DNA of 64,000 nt from Hetaerina americana (GCA_022747635.1 JAKTNV010000003.1:47959475-48023474); one strand, 5' to 3'; shown: positions 61,501 to 63,894, counted from the first letter of the stretch. Notes: generated by a model from the letters alone, not told the origin. Numbers and translations: made by a program.

Positions 61501-63894
61501 ATGGTATAGTTAATAATAATGCAGATATTATCATATTACTTGTGCCCAATGATACCACAGAATAAGGGAAATATTTCTTACCTGGATCCTAGGGTGGCAG
61601 AAATGATTCATCCATGGCTCCCATATCACAGTTCCATCAATTCCAAAATTCCATGGATAAAGTACCACTCTCTTTCTGCAGAGAAAAATTGAACTAGAAT
61701 AACAAAAATTCCTTTCACAGCCAGCCACAAACTTTATATCTTGGGGCATGTGATACCCATACAGTAGTTTTCAGAGCTATCCAAACTGATTGACAGAAGA
61801 CAGAAAAACTATATTACTTATGATGACACAGAAATATCCACTCATTTACTGATGAAAATCTAATCTTATTTTCTGTTTGACTGAAAATGAATTTAAAAAA
61901 TCACTCACATTACAACATTTTTACTATATGCCATACTCATTTTATTGAATTTGCACCATGTCCCTAAAAAAAAACAGTATTTGAAACAATGTAATGATTC
62001 TTTTTTATATTTTGATTTCTCACATCAAGATTTTGCAGAATGGTATATAAATAAATGAAAGGACTAACTTTGTAGTTCCACACGAACGTTCTTGTGGAAC
62101 TACAAAGTTAGCCCTTTCATTTATTTATAATGAATTGGTTCCATAAAGTTACGCCAGAAACCATCAATCAGAATGGCATATCTAAAATATTAAGCATAAG
62201 TGGACCACAATCAATATAGTTATAAATTAACCCACTAATTACCACTTCTGTTTTCATAGCATAAAGAGGTTAAGGTGGTTGTCTACTCTCAGACCTTACA
62301 TCACCTGTTTTTTCTATACATTTTTAAAATTCACACAATGTGCGCCATTTATCTTGATTTTTAAGGGAAGTTACTTGATGTGACTCTGTGTAAAATTAGC
62401 ATGATAATGATGGGCAATCATCCCTTCAAAGGGCCAATGAATTAAAGAGAAATGCTGACTATGAAAGACAAACTGCATATTTTACAAATATTTGATTGAC
62501 ATCTTGGCCTTGAACACTGGCATACTTTTGGAAAAACGTTTTCATTTTTATGCTGTTATGAACTTGAGGAAATATTTAGTAACTGGTTCTGATCTACCCC
62601 AGCCTCTAATATCTCCTTAAAAGTGACTACTCTATTAGAGGCAAATACACAGCAACTGCAGAAAGACTAGGTAATGATAGTATCTATTTGCCTTGCGCAT
62701 AATCAAGTATGGAGAATTGTTAGTAGTAAACTAAGAGGGTGAATGGTAGACCCAACAAGTTAAATCCAACAGTTTCTTGCTGTACGTAAGACACTTTTAA
62801 AAAAATAAACAAGAAAATGCAATAGAGAAATTTTTACAGCAGACCTTTTCTTTCAGTCTACATTTTCACATGAGCATATTATGAAGAGGAACTTTGTCAC
62901 AGAGCAAACTTAGCAAAGGTAGTCTTCTAAACCATCTCTAAAACTATTTGTTTCTGATTCCTACAAAGATAAATTTACGTCATTAATTTATAACATGCTT
63001 CACCATACCCATTTCTCCTTTTCTTCCACTTTAAAAACAAAAGAATTTTTACTGTATTGAGAACTTGGGCAATTATTTAAATGATAATTAATTAACCACT
63101 GATAAATAAGCACAAATTTATTATAATTGACTGCCAAGCCATCGAAATTGGCAAAGACTGAAAGCACATTAGTATAGGGAAAACTTTGACATGGTAGACT
63201 ACTATTAAAATTTATTTGGGCAAAAAATTAATATATTTAGAGTGAATCATTAAAATTTTTTTAAATTACTTACCTTCCACAATGTGTTATGCTTGCAGTA
63301 ACACTGGAAACTTTCATATTTCCATGCACTCTATTTGGAACCCCATCTTTATATACAGCTTTATGCTTAAATTCCAATGGTATCAATCCCTCAGTAGACC
63401 AAACATTGCAATGAAATGAACTGAGGCCCAAGGTAGCCTCATCTGATACTTCTTTTCCAATGCCACCATTTCTGCCCACCAACTCCACCGAAACAACAAG
63501 CTGGGCAGTGACAAATGTATAAGAGCAGTTCTTCAAATACGGCAACAAGGCTGCTAATGTATTTTCCTCCTTTGATCCACTTATAAATGAATGAAATACT
63601 TAGAATTATTTTCTAAAATATAGAAATGAAGGCCTATGAATTTATAAATACATAATGATCACTTTAAACAGCAAATACCATTCACCTTACATTCACAAAT
63701 TTCCCATATTCACAAGATACCAAAGGCACAATTTTTCTAAAATTACAAAACCTTCAACTCTGATATTCCAATATGACAGCCAATTATTTTGAATGCTAAT
63801 TTTACTCCAAGTCTTATGATTGAGATGGCAACATCCTGCAGCAGTCACTCACCAAAAATCCTCAAGGTATGATGGTGGCATCTGGCCCATCAAT
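7039..63894 (-). CDS. Vps13B: VPS13B-like bridge lipid-transfer protein, C-terminal part, 28 exons (gene span)
   Basis: VPS13 proteins are rod-like lipid channels at organelle contact sites; VPS13B acts mainly at the Golgi and endosomes (family knowledge). Exons in transcript order, all minus strand: 63894-63853, 63579-63274, 61675-61582, 59469-59380, 59295-58963, 58230-58075, 52835-52654, 51610-51441, 50322-50087, 44021-43837, 42790-42646, 40082-39927, 32092-31762, 31457-31375, 31144-30966, 30048-29823, 28188-27958, 26191-25982, 25251-25032, 23819-23742, 23380-21783, 18688-18241, 13281-13105, 12178-12008, 11163-10976, 10685-10437, 10064-9888, 7527-7039. Every intron is GT...AG and every phase agrees, giving about 2382 residues. 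Motifs such as MTWCYPEPRTLTRVD, CVWCRVVYQ, PVDLCWHSRY and GLVGVITKPLSGAAEL point to VPS13, and to VPS13B rather than A, C or D. The start and lipid-channel N-terminus are outside the window. Exact edges are inferred, not from transcripts. Confidence 0.88.
8044..9367 (+). mobile_element. Mariner transposon, almost intact, TA target duplication
   Basis: Terminal inverted repeats start CTACCTTGATCAAAAAGTTC at 8044 and end with their near-perfect inverse at 9341-9367, with 25 or 26 of 27 positions matching. TA dinucleotides flank both ends (8042-8043 and 9368-9369), the standard mariner duplication. The length of 1324 bp is normal for a full element. It sits in the last intron of Vps13B in the opposite orientation to the gene. 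Confidence 0.95.
8249..9314 (+). pseudogene. Mariner transposase, disrupted by one frame change
   Basis: The frame opens at ATG 8249 with MDLNLQQRTCIKFCVK, a helix-turn-helix N-terminus ending WHERFRSGRESIEDDERSGR. The catalytic D,D34D triad is complete: TGDETWVYEYD, HHDNAPSHSA and SPDLAPCDFFLF, with 34 residues between the second and third Asp. After HHEFLP (about 8890) the frame must shift to continue QTVNKEYYLGVMRRLRE, so a small deletion has removed a few bases there. The shifted frame runs to a stop at 9312-9314. Total length fits the usual 345 residues. No other lesion was seen. It must have been active recently but is unlikely to make a whole enzyme now. Confidence 0.93.
9368..9887. 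other. Vps13B last-intron remainder
   Basis: Plain AT-rich intron between the mariner and exon w27; nothing further recognised. Confidence 0.4.
9888..10064 (-). CDS. Vps13B: Vps13B exon w27
   Basis: A 177-nt exon, 59 codons, phase 0 on both sides: GLLIVKLDEKKETVDTNPS, NDFFWISLREVSGLEPSSSD and LRLQLTHMIEPITG. It continues the PH-like fold. The acceptor is TATCCTAG and the donor GGG|GTAAGC. It has no long ORF of its own and is defined by splice sites, phase and protein continuity. Confidence 0.85.
10437..10685 (-). CDS. Vps13B: Vps13B exon w26
   Basis: A 249-nt exon in phase 0 on both sides: PRQSPLLETISDSSDSQLKY, FLPPTMFPNAPEIPL and SAGLYNPVTIILTGE. The last half, with its alternating strands, begins the PH-like domain at the VPS13 C-terminus (family knowledge). 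Acceptor CTTTTCAG, donor GTATGA. Confidence 0.9.
10976..11163 (-). CDS. Vps13B: Vps13B exon w25
   Basis: A 188-nt exon: AVGGIVYHPMQSMVNEGSQS, GVGKGLVGVITKPLSGAAEL and LTGQGLLHGTGWASLPM. The G-x-x-G-x-G-K-G-L-V-G...K-P...G-A-x-E-L hairpin of amphipathic helices is the strongest VPS13 C-terminal signature; it binds lipid droplets or other membranes in the family. Acceptor ATTATAG, donor GTGAGT. Confidence 0.95.
12008..12178 (-). CDS. Vps13B: Vps13B exon w24
   Basis: A 171-nt exon: TVNSVTMLAASVARNLDQL, HRRWSEEVRRRPPKGVAQGL and LRGLTGLGISLL with one base of a glycine codon. A-x-S-V-A-R-N-L-D-x-L-T-L-D is a textbook VPS13 C-terminal motif. Acceptor TTCTTCAG, donor GTAATA. Confidence 0.95.
13105..13281 (-). 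CDS. Vps13B: Vps13B exon w23
   Basis: A 177-nt exon: WVLGSLELLGSPGGLACTV, GRGIRDFLHLPLAGILQGPW and GSASLMKHITAG. The repeated G-S-P/G-P-W turns and amphipathic helices are diagnostic of the VPS13 C-terminal domain (L-G-x-P-x-x-L...G-x-x-D-F...P...G-P). Acceptor TTATTTAG, donor GTGAGT. The intron upstream holds the Helitron/piggyBac nest. Confidence 0.94.
13816..14040 (-). repeat. SINE-B copy 1, truncated at the tRNA head
   Basis: It shares AACCATAAACACAGTAATCA, the GAAGGTCAGTTTGGTAGG block, CACCCAGTACTAAGCC and CATAGCTTGGGTGGAGCTGC with the copy at 28.5 kb. The alignment stops at GGGAATCGAACC, so about 60 nt of the tRNA-like 5' end are missing. It is followed at once by an (AT)n run and the Helitron end. 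Confidence 0.8.
16064..17117 (-). mobile_element. piggyBac-type element nested in the Helitron, TTAA duplications
   Basis: TTAA occurs at 16060-16063 and 17118-17121. Joining the flanks there restores the Helitron reading ...LRTVNGKLC.... The ends are CCCCTTCCAATTC (left) and, inverted, CCTCCTGCACTGAATTC (right), similar but not identical inverted ends. At 1054 bp it is about half a full piggyBac, so the 5' part of the transposase is deleted. This is an unusually clear nested insertion. Confidence 0.85.
16442..17020 (-). pseudogene. piggyBac transposase C-terminal remnant
   Basis: The minus strand reads PACVIDYN, an in-frame stop, then VMGGMDKQDQQLACFPLMRK, the DYN-x-x-MGGVDxxDQ region before the third catalytic Asp of piggyBac (family knowledge). 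Downstream, RGRPSHGDISVQLQAK leads into the C-terminal Cys-rich domain: KRCHICFKNN...WQCKHCQVPLH...ECFEKYH, spacing like the family's C-x2-C...C-x2-C...C-x3-H. The N-terminal two-thirds with the first two catalytic Asp are absent. Dead. Confidence 0.85.
17320..17600 (-). repeat. Three diverged tandem units of about 85-110 bp in the Helitron 5' region
   Basis: Each unit contains ATTCTGCTATTCTGG or a variant, then CTGAG, an ACCAAATATC/ACCAAACATC block and TTAAAATCG. Starts are near 17326, 17435 and 17520. Divergence between units is notable, so the array is old. Confidence 0.6.
17671..17753 (-). repeat. SINE-A fragment (copy 4)
   Basis: A central piece of SINE-A: GACGGATGGTGTACTCACT, then GCCCTCCACTAAGCACCTCA and AGTAGGGATC match copies 1 to 3. 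Both the tRNA-like head and the tail are missing. It abuts the Helitron 5' end. Confidence 0.75.
17754..18240. other. Intron remainder before w22, possible hAT terminus
   Basis: TTGAGCACCCCTG at about 18158-18170 looks like a hAT-type terminal repeat read inwards (CAGGGGTGCTCAA), but I find no matching partner end or 8-bp duplication. No other feature. Confidence 0.2.
18241..18688 (-). CDS. Vps13B: Vps13B exon w22
   Basis: A 448-nt exon: VNTRPLKVYLEDTFDLYLMD to SLLPSSLIFHPGLHKAD, then FLESLAVAKPLRLKKLLL and ELGRALTMHYRSGVLLCAG with the last codon split. It marks the change from the VAB region to the helical C-terminal segment: the LRLKKLLLSPASILVSLHT stretch is the conserved 'R-x-x-L-x-P/S-I-x-x-L-S' element ahead of the ATG2/VPS13 C-terminal domain. 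Acceptor CTTTTACAG, donor GTAAGT. Confidence 0.92.
19300..21292 (+). mobile_element. LINE-A copy 1 (endonuclease-RT type), internally deleted
   Basis: Plus-strand reading: endonuclease start ILGLNEVRWKDSGDYWSDNY (about 19560), then an internal deletion after MDRILQLEMNNNHKRWPTRL joins straight to the pre-RT linker GILDDEIERAFRKMKLNKAV. RT blocks follow: VLVPIPKKVKATSCEDYRTI, DQFGFRKGRGTCEAIAVMRL, CFIDFEKAFDRVNW, and LADDQALVCQSANG (20540-20600) in another frame. Several stops and frame changes. The 3' end is CTACCTTAACCAGTAGATTA at 21250-21280 plus a short TAAAATAAT tail. Same family as 32.45-35.26 kb. It lies in the intron between w21 and w22 on the opposite strand to the gene. Confidence 0.88.
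21783..23380 (-). CDS. Vps13B: Vps13B exon w21 (1.6 kb)
   Basis: The largest exon, 1598 nt and about 533 residues. It starts SHDGKVGEIGHILGWPI and covers the region corresponding to the SHR-binding/adaptor-binding part, including FVMTVHEKEGQSFLLIHDDP, CPQMEVRNLCSFDVLIGQAE and VIQSGTSAFYSLPSRSSNFP. A Ser/Thr/Asn-rich insertion lies around 22380-22450 (VSSTSNVVVATSSTT). It ends RKEALFTVIAGVKLGDS then LLKTVE in phase 0. The acceptor is CTTTTCAG and the donor GTAAGT. No internal stop or obvious cryptic intron is present, so it reads as one exon, much longer than its neighbours. Confidence 0.92.
23742..23819 (-). CDS. Vps13B: Vps13B exon w20
   Basis: A 78-nt exon encoding LSLIPVDLCWHSRYNKGATE then IDVIA. 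The donor is G|GTAGTG. The acceptor (CACTAG at 23825-23820) has a poor pyrimidine tract, but an in-frame TGA lies shortly upstream and the chosen start gives exactly the two bases needed after w19. PVDLCWHSRY is a conserved VPS13B segment. Confidence 0.78.
25032..25251 (-). CDS. Vps13B: Vps13B exon w19
   Basis: A 220-nt exon: VCFLVITSLMTSFGVRVLTV to CVVYSQTDEHKKKRMVVPHL and PGEGENN, with one base left over. Acceptor TTTTTTTCAG, donor GTAAGA. Phase demands a two-base start in the next exon, which w20 provides. Confidence 0.87.
25982..26191 (-). CDS. Vps13B: Vps13B exon w18
   Basis: A 210-nt exon in phase 0 on both sides: GIFHLGIRLMEHDDETDEEE, then a basic-acidic loop, FFSPPLQLSTDEWAG and RTRIFCGKY. 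The acceptor is TTTTACAG and the donor GTAGGT. Confidence 0.86.
26490..27010 (-). mobile_element. LINE-A fragment (copy 3) with an 87-bp tandem duplication
   Basis: The minus strand from 26847 reads MKLNKAVRVDSIPVELLKGL, EEGIWPEDFVRSVLVPIPKK and SCEDYRT, then repeats WPEDFVRSVL...SCEDYRT once more. The two units start at 26564 and 26651, 87 bp apart, which is 29 codons, so the duplication keeps frame. The fragment covers only the linker and first RT block and is truncated on both sides. Confidence 0.85.
27020..27745 (+). mobile_element. LINE 3' fragment, jockey/CR1-type C-terminus
   Basis: Plus-strand frames contain ILGIYINTKLNWETHISQIC, KAVYMLRKLDFHISNKHQ, LNYGVELWGHSPHLNK and then SLANTPSHDSCKPFFIRYGI with TVFNLYIFKALIHVRVNLE. 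This is the region after the RT catalytic core, common in jockey/CR1-like LINEs. Frameshifts separate the pieces. It ends with an AATAAAG(TAT/TTA)n tail at 27725-27750. Confidence 0.75.
27958..28188 (-). CDS. Vps13B: Vps13B exon w17
   Basis: A 231-nt exon in phase 0 on both sides. It encodes VSYVNPCLHCNTLLVQVCP, an acidic stretch SEVEEVVNDDDN, and PHHGVIAAPKLE. The N-P-C/W-P-type segment with a following hydrophobic strand (VLLVNVLGIEIYL) is the hallmark of a VAB repeat start. Acceptor ATTTCAG, donor GTGAGA. Confidence 0.88.
28530..28808 (-). repeat. SINE-B copy 2, full length with tRNA-like head
   Basis: On the minus strand the head (28808-28735) reads as a degraded tRNA: A-box TAGTCCAGGGGTAGAGC and B-box GGGTTCGATTCCC with a plausible T-arm. 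The body matches copy 1 at 13.8 kb. A 10-bp target duplication with one mismatch (TGTTGGTATA at 28520-28529, TGTTAGTATA at 28809-28818) brackets it. Confidence 0.85.
29823..30048 (-). CDS. Vps13B: Vps13B exon w16
   Basis: A 226-nt exon: DQHRFDVPLSYQMLKKKDLE to GVSIEEVLKQLRQSF, then WVTGPLSQTDIE. It starts with the last base of the glutamate codon from w15 and ends in phase 0. The acceptor is ATTTCAG and the donor GTATTG. Confidence 0.88.
30966..31144 (-). CDS. Vps13B: Vps13B exon w15
   Basis: A 179-nt exon reading VVLSPLFAVRSFLPISAEV to SHVLTFNL with two bases of a glutamate codon left over. VxLSPLFxVRSxLP is a widely conserved VPS13 motif in the VAB region. The acceptor CCATAG is short on pyrimidines; the donor is GTAAGT. 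Confidence 0.88.
31375..31457 (-). CDS. Vps13B: Vps13B exon w14
   Basis: An 83-nt exon: two bases complete a valine codon, then PLHERNHYYCVWCRVVYQK to ENISRIL, phase 0 at the end. The acceptor is ATGTTTCAG and the donor GTAAGT. HYYCVWCRVV is a recognisable VPS13B block. Confidence 0.88.
31762..32092 (-). CDS. Vps13B: Vps13B exon w13
   Basis: A 331-nt exon starting ITILGQLIVTNLLMEPVDLQ and ending GFVPYPVK with one spare base. The middle (TSTKDSYFRIRFQGTS) is a typical VAB-repeat strand pair, and 'VTNLLMEPVDLQIPF' matches the repeat signature in which a polar turn precedes a hydrophobic strand. Acceptor TTTTTAG-like (ATTTAG), donor GTAAAT. Confidence 0.88.
32750..34774 (+). pseudogene. LINE-A endonuclease-reverse transcriptase
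   Basis: The main open stretch, 530 residues, runs from the endonuclease GDWN motif through RT motif 'GRGVRKGCLLSP', where a TAA at 34340-34342 interrupts before NLYAEEM. The frame then reopens at 34367 with WEELEIGMKVGGKFVKSVRF and the catalytic box F-A-D-D-Q. After LNIKIGGQKLEQVEQFTYLG it ends KK-stop. The catalytic Asp pair is present (FADD), and also CFVDFEKAFDRV (first catalytic Asp). Two stop codons only: a young copy, but not able to make a full protein. Clade not assigned. Confidence 0.88.
35218..35265 (+). repeat. LINE-A 3' hairpin and (TAA)n tail
   Basis: CTACC TTAACC GGTAG forms a 5-bp stem with a 6-nt loop; the same sequence with a single change occurs in copy 1 at 21261-21276. 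The tail is TAA repeated about eight times. A conserved 3' hairpin plus simple-repeat tail is what LINE reverse transcriptases often recognise (family knowledge). Confidence 0.6.
35270..36430 (-). mobile_element. Old mariner relic (mariner relic 2)
   Basis: Inverted-end likeness: GGCTGTTCAAAAGGTCCT at about 35275 and, inverted, GGTCTGTTCAAAAGGTTCCT at about 36424-36405. On the minus strand near 36040 it reads SVEDDKHSGRPSTLTNDPHI, the mariner helix-turn-helix linker, and near 35500-35600 TFLFPKLKTPFKGKRF, the region after the third catalytic Asp. Many lesions. The transposase runs from high to low coordinates. Confidence 0.7.
36440..37670 (+). mobile_element. Old mariner relic (mariner relic 3)
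   Basis: Plus-strand pieces: FCFHLYKSTTEANAILQEAY (36665), the catalytic block ALHHDNAGLHIK (37348-37385), WPFPVPHCEET near the expected third Asp region, and at the end VLKDWKIAFNWDYFEKEN before a stop at 37635. The order and endings (D-Y-F-E-K-E-N) are typical of mariner transposases. Strongly decayed; no clear inverted ends. Confidence 0.65.
37671..39926. other. Intron DNA upstream of w12
   Basis: No gene or element recognised. The only structure seen is a tandem doubling at 39078-39155. A C/A-rich tract with several CACCCCTGTA-like words lies at 38300-38440. Confidence 0.4.
39078..39155. repeat. 39-bp tandem duplication
   Basis: Two adjacent units, 39078-39116 and 39117-39155, share ATATGGTTGCGATATAAAAG and the flanking A-tract with one or two differences. 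A recent local duplication. Confidence 0.8.
39927..40082 (-). CDS. Vps13B: Vps13B exon w12
   Basis: A 156-nt exon in phase 0 on both sides: VLTFAIEKNGKWISTLPL, then CIDYEGTKLCKWHKDNP, ending SLSATQKK. The acceptor is GGAAAATATTTCCAG-like (TTTCCAG) and the donor GTGAGT. It is separated from w13 by a 7.8-kb intron full of LINE and mariner sequence, yet the reading phase and protein continuity hold. Confidence 0.86.
40530..40985 (+). mobile_element. Mariner relic 4, C-terminal half only
   Basis: Reads with frame changes: DGDCFMG / HGIIFISYL region, then LFFQENAPAHTWAVAMAQIK (second catalytic Asp replaced by Glu in QEN), HFELVAHSFNS, NNFFLFPNLNISLG and LDEEVIAFVNDYFTEKDL. Typical of mariner transposases with an F-x-x-D/E-N-A-P-A-H block. 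The helix-turn-helix half is absent. Old. Confidence 0.75.
40981..41562. repeat. Head-to-head pair of tRNA-like repeats (fold-back 1)
   Basis: Arms 40981-41158 (minus) and 41388-41562 (plus) are inverted copies separated by about 230 bp. Each arm includes an A-box-like and a B-box-like word (left, on the minus strand: GCAGCTCAGTAGG and GTTCAAACCCC; right: TGCTACTAAGTAGATAAC and GTTCAAACCCC) followed by CAAAT...GGAAA and AAAATTAGCTGTA on the side facing the spacer. The arms are about 75-80 percent alike by eye. This may be two SINEs in head-to-head insertion or one fold-back element. Confidence 0.65.
42646..42790 (-). CDS. Vps13B: Vps13B exon w11
   Basis: A 145-nt exon beginning with one base that completes the w10 codon, then CMILVTRYLICNDTMQSIRF to SWFSQTLKQ. 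It ends in phase 0 with donor GTTTGT, a weaker site than its neighbours. This is near the start of the region that corresponds to the VPS13 adaptor-binding (VAB) beta repeats (inference from order of conserved blocks). Confidence 0.85.
43191..43495 (-). repeat. SINE-A copy 2, full length, best preserved
   Basis: Exact 11-bp duplication GACACCATGTA at 43180-43190 and 43496-43506. On the minus strand: tRNA-like head with A-box-like GGTGCGGTGGCTATCG and B-box GGGTTCAAATCCC, a body including ACTTGAGGTGCTTTGTGGAG, and an (ACT)n tail. It lies in the w10-w11 intron in the same orientation as the gene. Confidence 0.9.
43837..44021 (-). CDS. Vps13B: Vps13B exon w10
   Basis: A 185-nt exon reading AQMTLIDTGSSEFKTAAF, then KPVTIHFGAAPAHTFFMSM, ending EDEKAASNS plus two bases of an arginine codon. 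The acceptor is ATCATAG and the donor GTAAGA. It sits between the intron carrying SINE-A copy 2 and the long 6-kb intron with a LINE and a Tigger relic. Confidence 0.86.
44765..45010 (-). mobile_element. LINE-B fragment (diverged copy)
   Basis: This stretch aligns by eye with 47060-47310 inside the LINE at 46.5-48.8 kb: shared GGTGCATTACTAGGAGCATT, TTTGGATTTTGAAGATTATG and ATCTAATATTTCT-like words, same orientation. It covers only the C-terminal part of the RT-encoding region. Confidence 0.75.
45060..45960 (+). mobile_element. Tigger/pogo-type transposon relic
   Basis: 45090-45180 has the GCATGACGAGCAAAAAT...TTTAACGAGC pattern seen near the 5' end of Tigger elements. The reading at 45540-45760 gives IERSLFICIKENKL, NENIICEKGKVIFADLIDKM and KGSHKWFEK, the CENP-B/Tc5-type DNA-binding domain, and 45815-45920 reads LLFCTNPSGNLKIKSLLIYI, the block after the second catalytic Asp in pogo transposases. 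Two in-frame stops and an internal deletion show it is dead. Confidence 0.75.
46546..48775 (-). mobile_element. LINE-B, CR1/jockey-type, 5' truncated
   Basis: Minus-strand orientation. The long open frame 48765-47242 carries the RT, then a frame change near 47300 leads into a C-terminal frame 47306-46707. A (TAT/TTA)n tail sits at 46546-46560. No endonuclease domain is present because the copy is cut off at about 48775. It lies in the 6-kb intron between w9 and w10, in the gene's orientation. Confidence 0.92.
46707..48765 (-). pseudogene. LINE-B reverse transcriptase
   Basis: RT motifs in order: FSPGLDDIPGIVIKRLF, LKSAKIVPIYKGKGC with SYRPISLLNQLGKIFE, QHGFRKTRSTTTATYH, LGLFFDFSKAFDFVNHQLLL, VTLGVPQGSVLGPILFLIYI and the catalytic YADDTNIIVSASSV. 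After FTNKKKVSSAI the frame is lost and continues near 47306 with WEEHIFKLRSKLSSLCFLIR to LFNKLPHEIKYETKVPVFKK, the usual C-terminal tail. It begins with the linker EWKI/REIWKIINESKG, so the endonuclease is missing. Only one frame change was seen. Catalytic residues (FDFSKAFD, YADD) are intact. Confidence 0.92.
48776..50086. other. Intron DNA with a 17-G homopolymer
   Basis: AT-rich intron with no ORF. A run of 17 G at 49373-49389 stands out. The words after it (TTGAGTCTAGGC...TTTGGGATACACTG) faintly resemble a degenerate DNA-transposon end, which I cannot place. Confidence 0.4.
50087..50322 (-). CDS. Vps13B: Vps13B exon w9
   Basis: A 236-nt exon encoding LPKALNIFQYDDAMPDCQ through SIDGVEMFLGIKEPLQKSG to VVEPFLAE. 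Two bases complete the arginine codon from w8; it ends in phase 0. The acceptor is TTTAACAG and the donor GTAGGT. Confidence 0.88.
51441..51610 (-). CDS. Vps13B: Vps13B exon w8
   Basis: A 170-nt exon, one base in and one base out. It reads EDGIPREQVTMSPRSLVGCM, then LIPTLEASLNLTSFRITF, and ends HLTHVIK. The acceptor is ACTTTAG and the donor A|GTAAGT. The segment resembles the conserved 'lipid-binding rod' strands in which short beta repeats end in I-x-F. Confidence 0.87.
52654..52835 (-). CDS. Vps13B: Vps13B exon w7
   Basis: A 182-nt exon starting VICSLQYWCDCRNQFNDYC and ending VARIWRVQLQLRSKADS plus two bases of a split arginine codon (AG|G). The acceptor is TTTTGTAG and the donor GTAATT. 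Residues LxYWxxCxxxFxDY continue the VPS13B block begun in w6. The exon has no internal methionine start and so is easily missed by ORF calling. Confidence 0.88.
53160..53720 (+). mobile_element. Mariner relic 5 (N-terminal part), split by SINE-A copy 3
   Basis: Before the SINE: RVIKFLHQKGYSAWQIHDDM and LYNTVLRAKRNFQTS, the mariner helix-turn-helix. After it the same protein goes on as HMSLTIDPRSGRQSLTHS. Joining the two across the SINE target duplication (TTCAAACTAGT) restores NFQTSHMSLT. The catalytic part is absent. Confidence 0.75.
53321..53605 (-). repeat. SINE-A copy 3, inserted in a mariner relic
   Basis: Exact 11-bp duplication TTCAAACTAGT at 53310-53320 and 53606-53616. The tRNA-like head is decayed and the body has a 15-20-bp deletion around GTTAAACATCCCATCTGATG, but most of the sequence matches copies 1 and 2. 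Same orientation as the gene. Confidence 0.88.
54547..55299 (-). mobile_element. Non-autonomous mariner, internally deleted, with TA duplication
   Basis: Terminal inverted repeats of at least 33 bp, identical, begin CGAGGGTCATCCGGAAAGTA at 54547; the other end is 55299. TA flanks both ends. The 753-bp length and the missing core show a deletion derivative able in principle to be moved by a relative's enzyme. Identical ends suggest it is young. Confidence 0.95.
54646..55147 (-). pseudogene. Mariner transposase deletion derivative
   Basis: The first 130 residues read VRAVIKFLNARNVRPCDIHR, WCRNFNMGRGNTHDDERSGR and CEHFPNVSRTIVHEIVKHH, the paired helix-turn-helix. Near 54780 it changes to DGSLAYLNELAAKDYAAGIQ and RYDKCLNLLGDYVEK, the end of a mariner transposase. 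All three catalytic Asp are deleted, so no activity is possible; DNA binding might be kept. Confidence 0.9.
55855..57719 (+). mobile_element. LINE-C, CR1/jockey-type, damaged copy
   Basis: Plus-strand frames: SYFNFIASKHRGGIESLRKK, then GDSVVLNYINHLFNVTLSNN, YVTPIIKGGDKALVDNYRPV (RT start), QYGFRKGHSCK, IVDLSKAFDKVDHDRLM, TSGVPQGRVLGPLLLLIYIN and LFADDCIIYRKVE (catalytic FADD), and a C-terminal NNGMDINVSK...DKTIVDWNTLPAKLFEPFPHRG. Stops at 56322, 56550, 56820 and others. A deletion removes part of the pre-RT linker near 56000. The tail is AATAAATAAATAAATG at 57704-57719. Distinct from LINE-A and LINE-B. Confidence 0.88.
57720..58074. other. Intron DNA, no feature seen
   Basis: AT-rich intron upstream of exon w6. 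Confidence 0.4.
58075..58230 (-). CDS. Vps13B: Vps13B exon w6
   Basis: A 156-nt exon in phase 0 on both sides. It encodes VIFKKNPPTMTWCYPEPRT, then LTRVDVYPVPFVIASES, ending GQCATDQ. The WCYPEPRT...RVD..PVPF segment is a strongly conserved block of VPS13B and is the best single family marker in the window. The acceptor is TTTTCAG and the donor GTGAGT. Confidence 0.92.
58963..59295 (-). CDS. Vps13B: Vps13B exon w5
   Basis: A 333-nt exon in phase 0 on both sides, from MYPERCSEYVSDENG to SSPFPYQ. The middle is rich in Ser, Asp and Glu and looks like a disordered loop in the rod; the end (AGAFIFLDNFVTHTSSPFPY) returns to ordered sequence. The acceptor is TTATTTCCAG and the donor GTAAGA. Confidence 0.88.
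59380..59469 (-). CDS. Vps13B: Vps13B exon w4
   Basis: A 90-nt, 30-codon exon in phase 0 on both sides. It reads LNADSETILVELGPDHLVF to YTALSDFQSM. The acceptor is TTTCAG and the donor GTAAGT. The pattern of alternating hydrophobic residues fits the beta-rich VPS13 rod. Confidence 0.85.
59540..60120 (-). mobile_element. Penelope-like element 3' end (terminal sequence with hammerhead-like motif)
   Basis: The minus strand reads ...CTACCTGATGATGACATCC.., AACCTTGGTCGTGTTCTAAA, TAAAATGTGTGTGGACTT and ACAAAGTTAATTATTTC, a layout seen at the ends of Penelope-like retroelements. Upstream (59670-59930) is G-rich, non-coding sequence on the plus strand (CCC-rich on the element strand). No GIY-YIG or RT frame is present here, so it is a 5'-truncated or non-coding end. 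Its relation to the GIY-YIG relic at the window start is unknown. Confidence 0.5.
59600..59650 (-). ncRNA. Hammerhead-ribozyme-like motif in Penelope-like end
   Basis: Minus strand: CTGATGA core at 59639-59633; a short stem II (GAC...GTC) with loop ATCCAAC; then GTAA at 59618-59615 where GAAA is expected; then ACC-TT-GGT closing a minimal stem III; then the cleavage base C at 59607 (GTC). Stem I pairs G-T-G-x-T-C after the cleavage site with G-A-x-T-A-C before CTGATGA. The only core lesion is A13 to T. Small stem-III hammerheads are known from Penelope-like elements. Confidence 0.5.
61457..61512 (-). repeat. SINE-B fragment (copy 3), 3' part
   Basis: AAACCATAAACACAGAATTC and TCTGAAGGTCAGTTTGGTA followed by GTGATGGTAT match the tail side of copies 1 and 2; the rest is absent. 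Confidence 0.75.
61582..61675 (-). CDS. Vps13B: Vps13B exon w3
   Basis: A 94-nt exon with a TTTTTCTCTGCAG acceptor and a CAG|GTAAGA donor. It encodes KRVVLYPWNFGIDGTVIW followed by EPWMNHFCHPRIQ. It begins with one base completing the arginine codon from w2 and ends in phase 0. The tryptophan-rich segment is characteristic of this part of VPS13B-type proteins. Confidence 0.85.
62046..62129. repeat. 84-bp near-perfect palindrome
   Basis: Arms 62046-62087 and 62088-62129 (42 bp each) match at 40 of 42 positions with no spacer; the centre is GAAC|GTTC. Each arm contains AACTTTGTAGTTCCACA, which resembles the terminal ACTTTGTAAGTCCACAC of the Penelope-like end at 59.57 kb. The arms also share TTTCATTTATTTAT at the outside. 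This makes a very stable hairpin in RNA. Confidence 0.92.
62130..63273. other. Intron DNA, no feature seen
   Basis: AT-rich intron between w2 and w3 without ORF, repeat or RNA gene that I can recognise. Confidence 0.4.
63274..63579 (-). CDS. Vps13B: Vps13B exon w2
   Basis: A 306-nt exon, residues about 14-116 of the visible protein. It reads GSKEENTLAALLPYLKNC and continues through AQLVVSVELVGRN to THCGR. The donor is AG|GTAAGT and the last codon (AG|A) is finished in w3. The upstream acceptor at 63581-63580 is plausible by phase but has a weak pyrimidine tract. Confidence 0.75.
63853..63894 (-). CDS. Vps13B: Vps13B exon w1 (first visible, tentative)
   Basis: A 42-nt micro-exon with an AG acceptor at 63896-63895 and a GTGAG donor at 63852. 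It encodes MGQMPPSYLEDF after one split leucine codon and leaves two bases (TG) that complete a codon with the next exon. Phase agrees with w2, but the exon is short, its polypyrimidine tract is weak, and it has no upstream partner in the window, so this is the least certain exon. Confidence 0.5.
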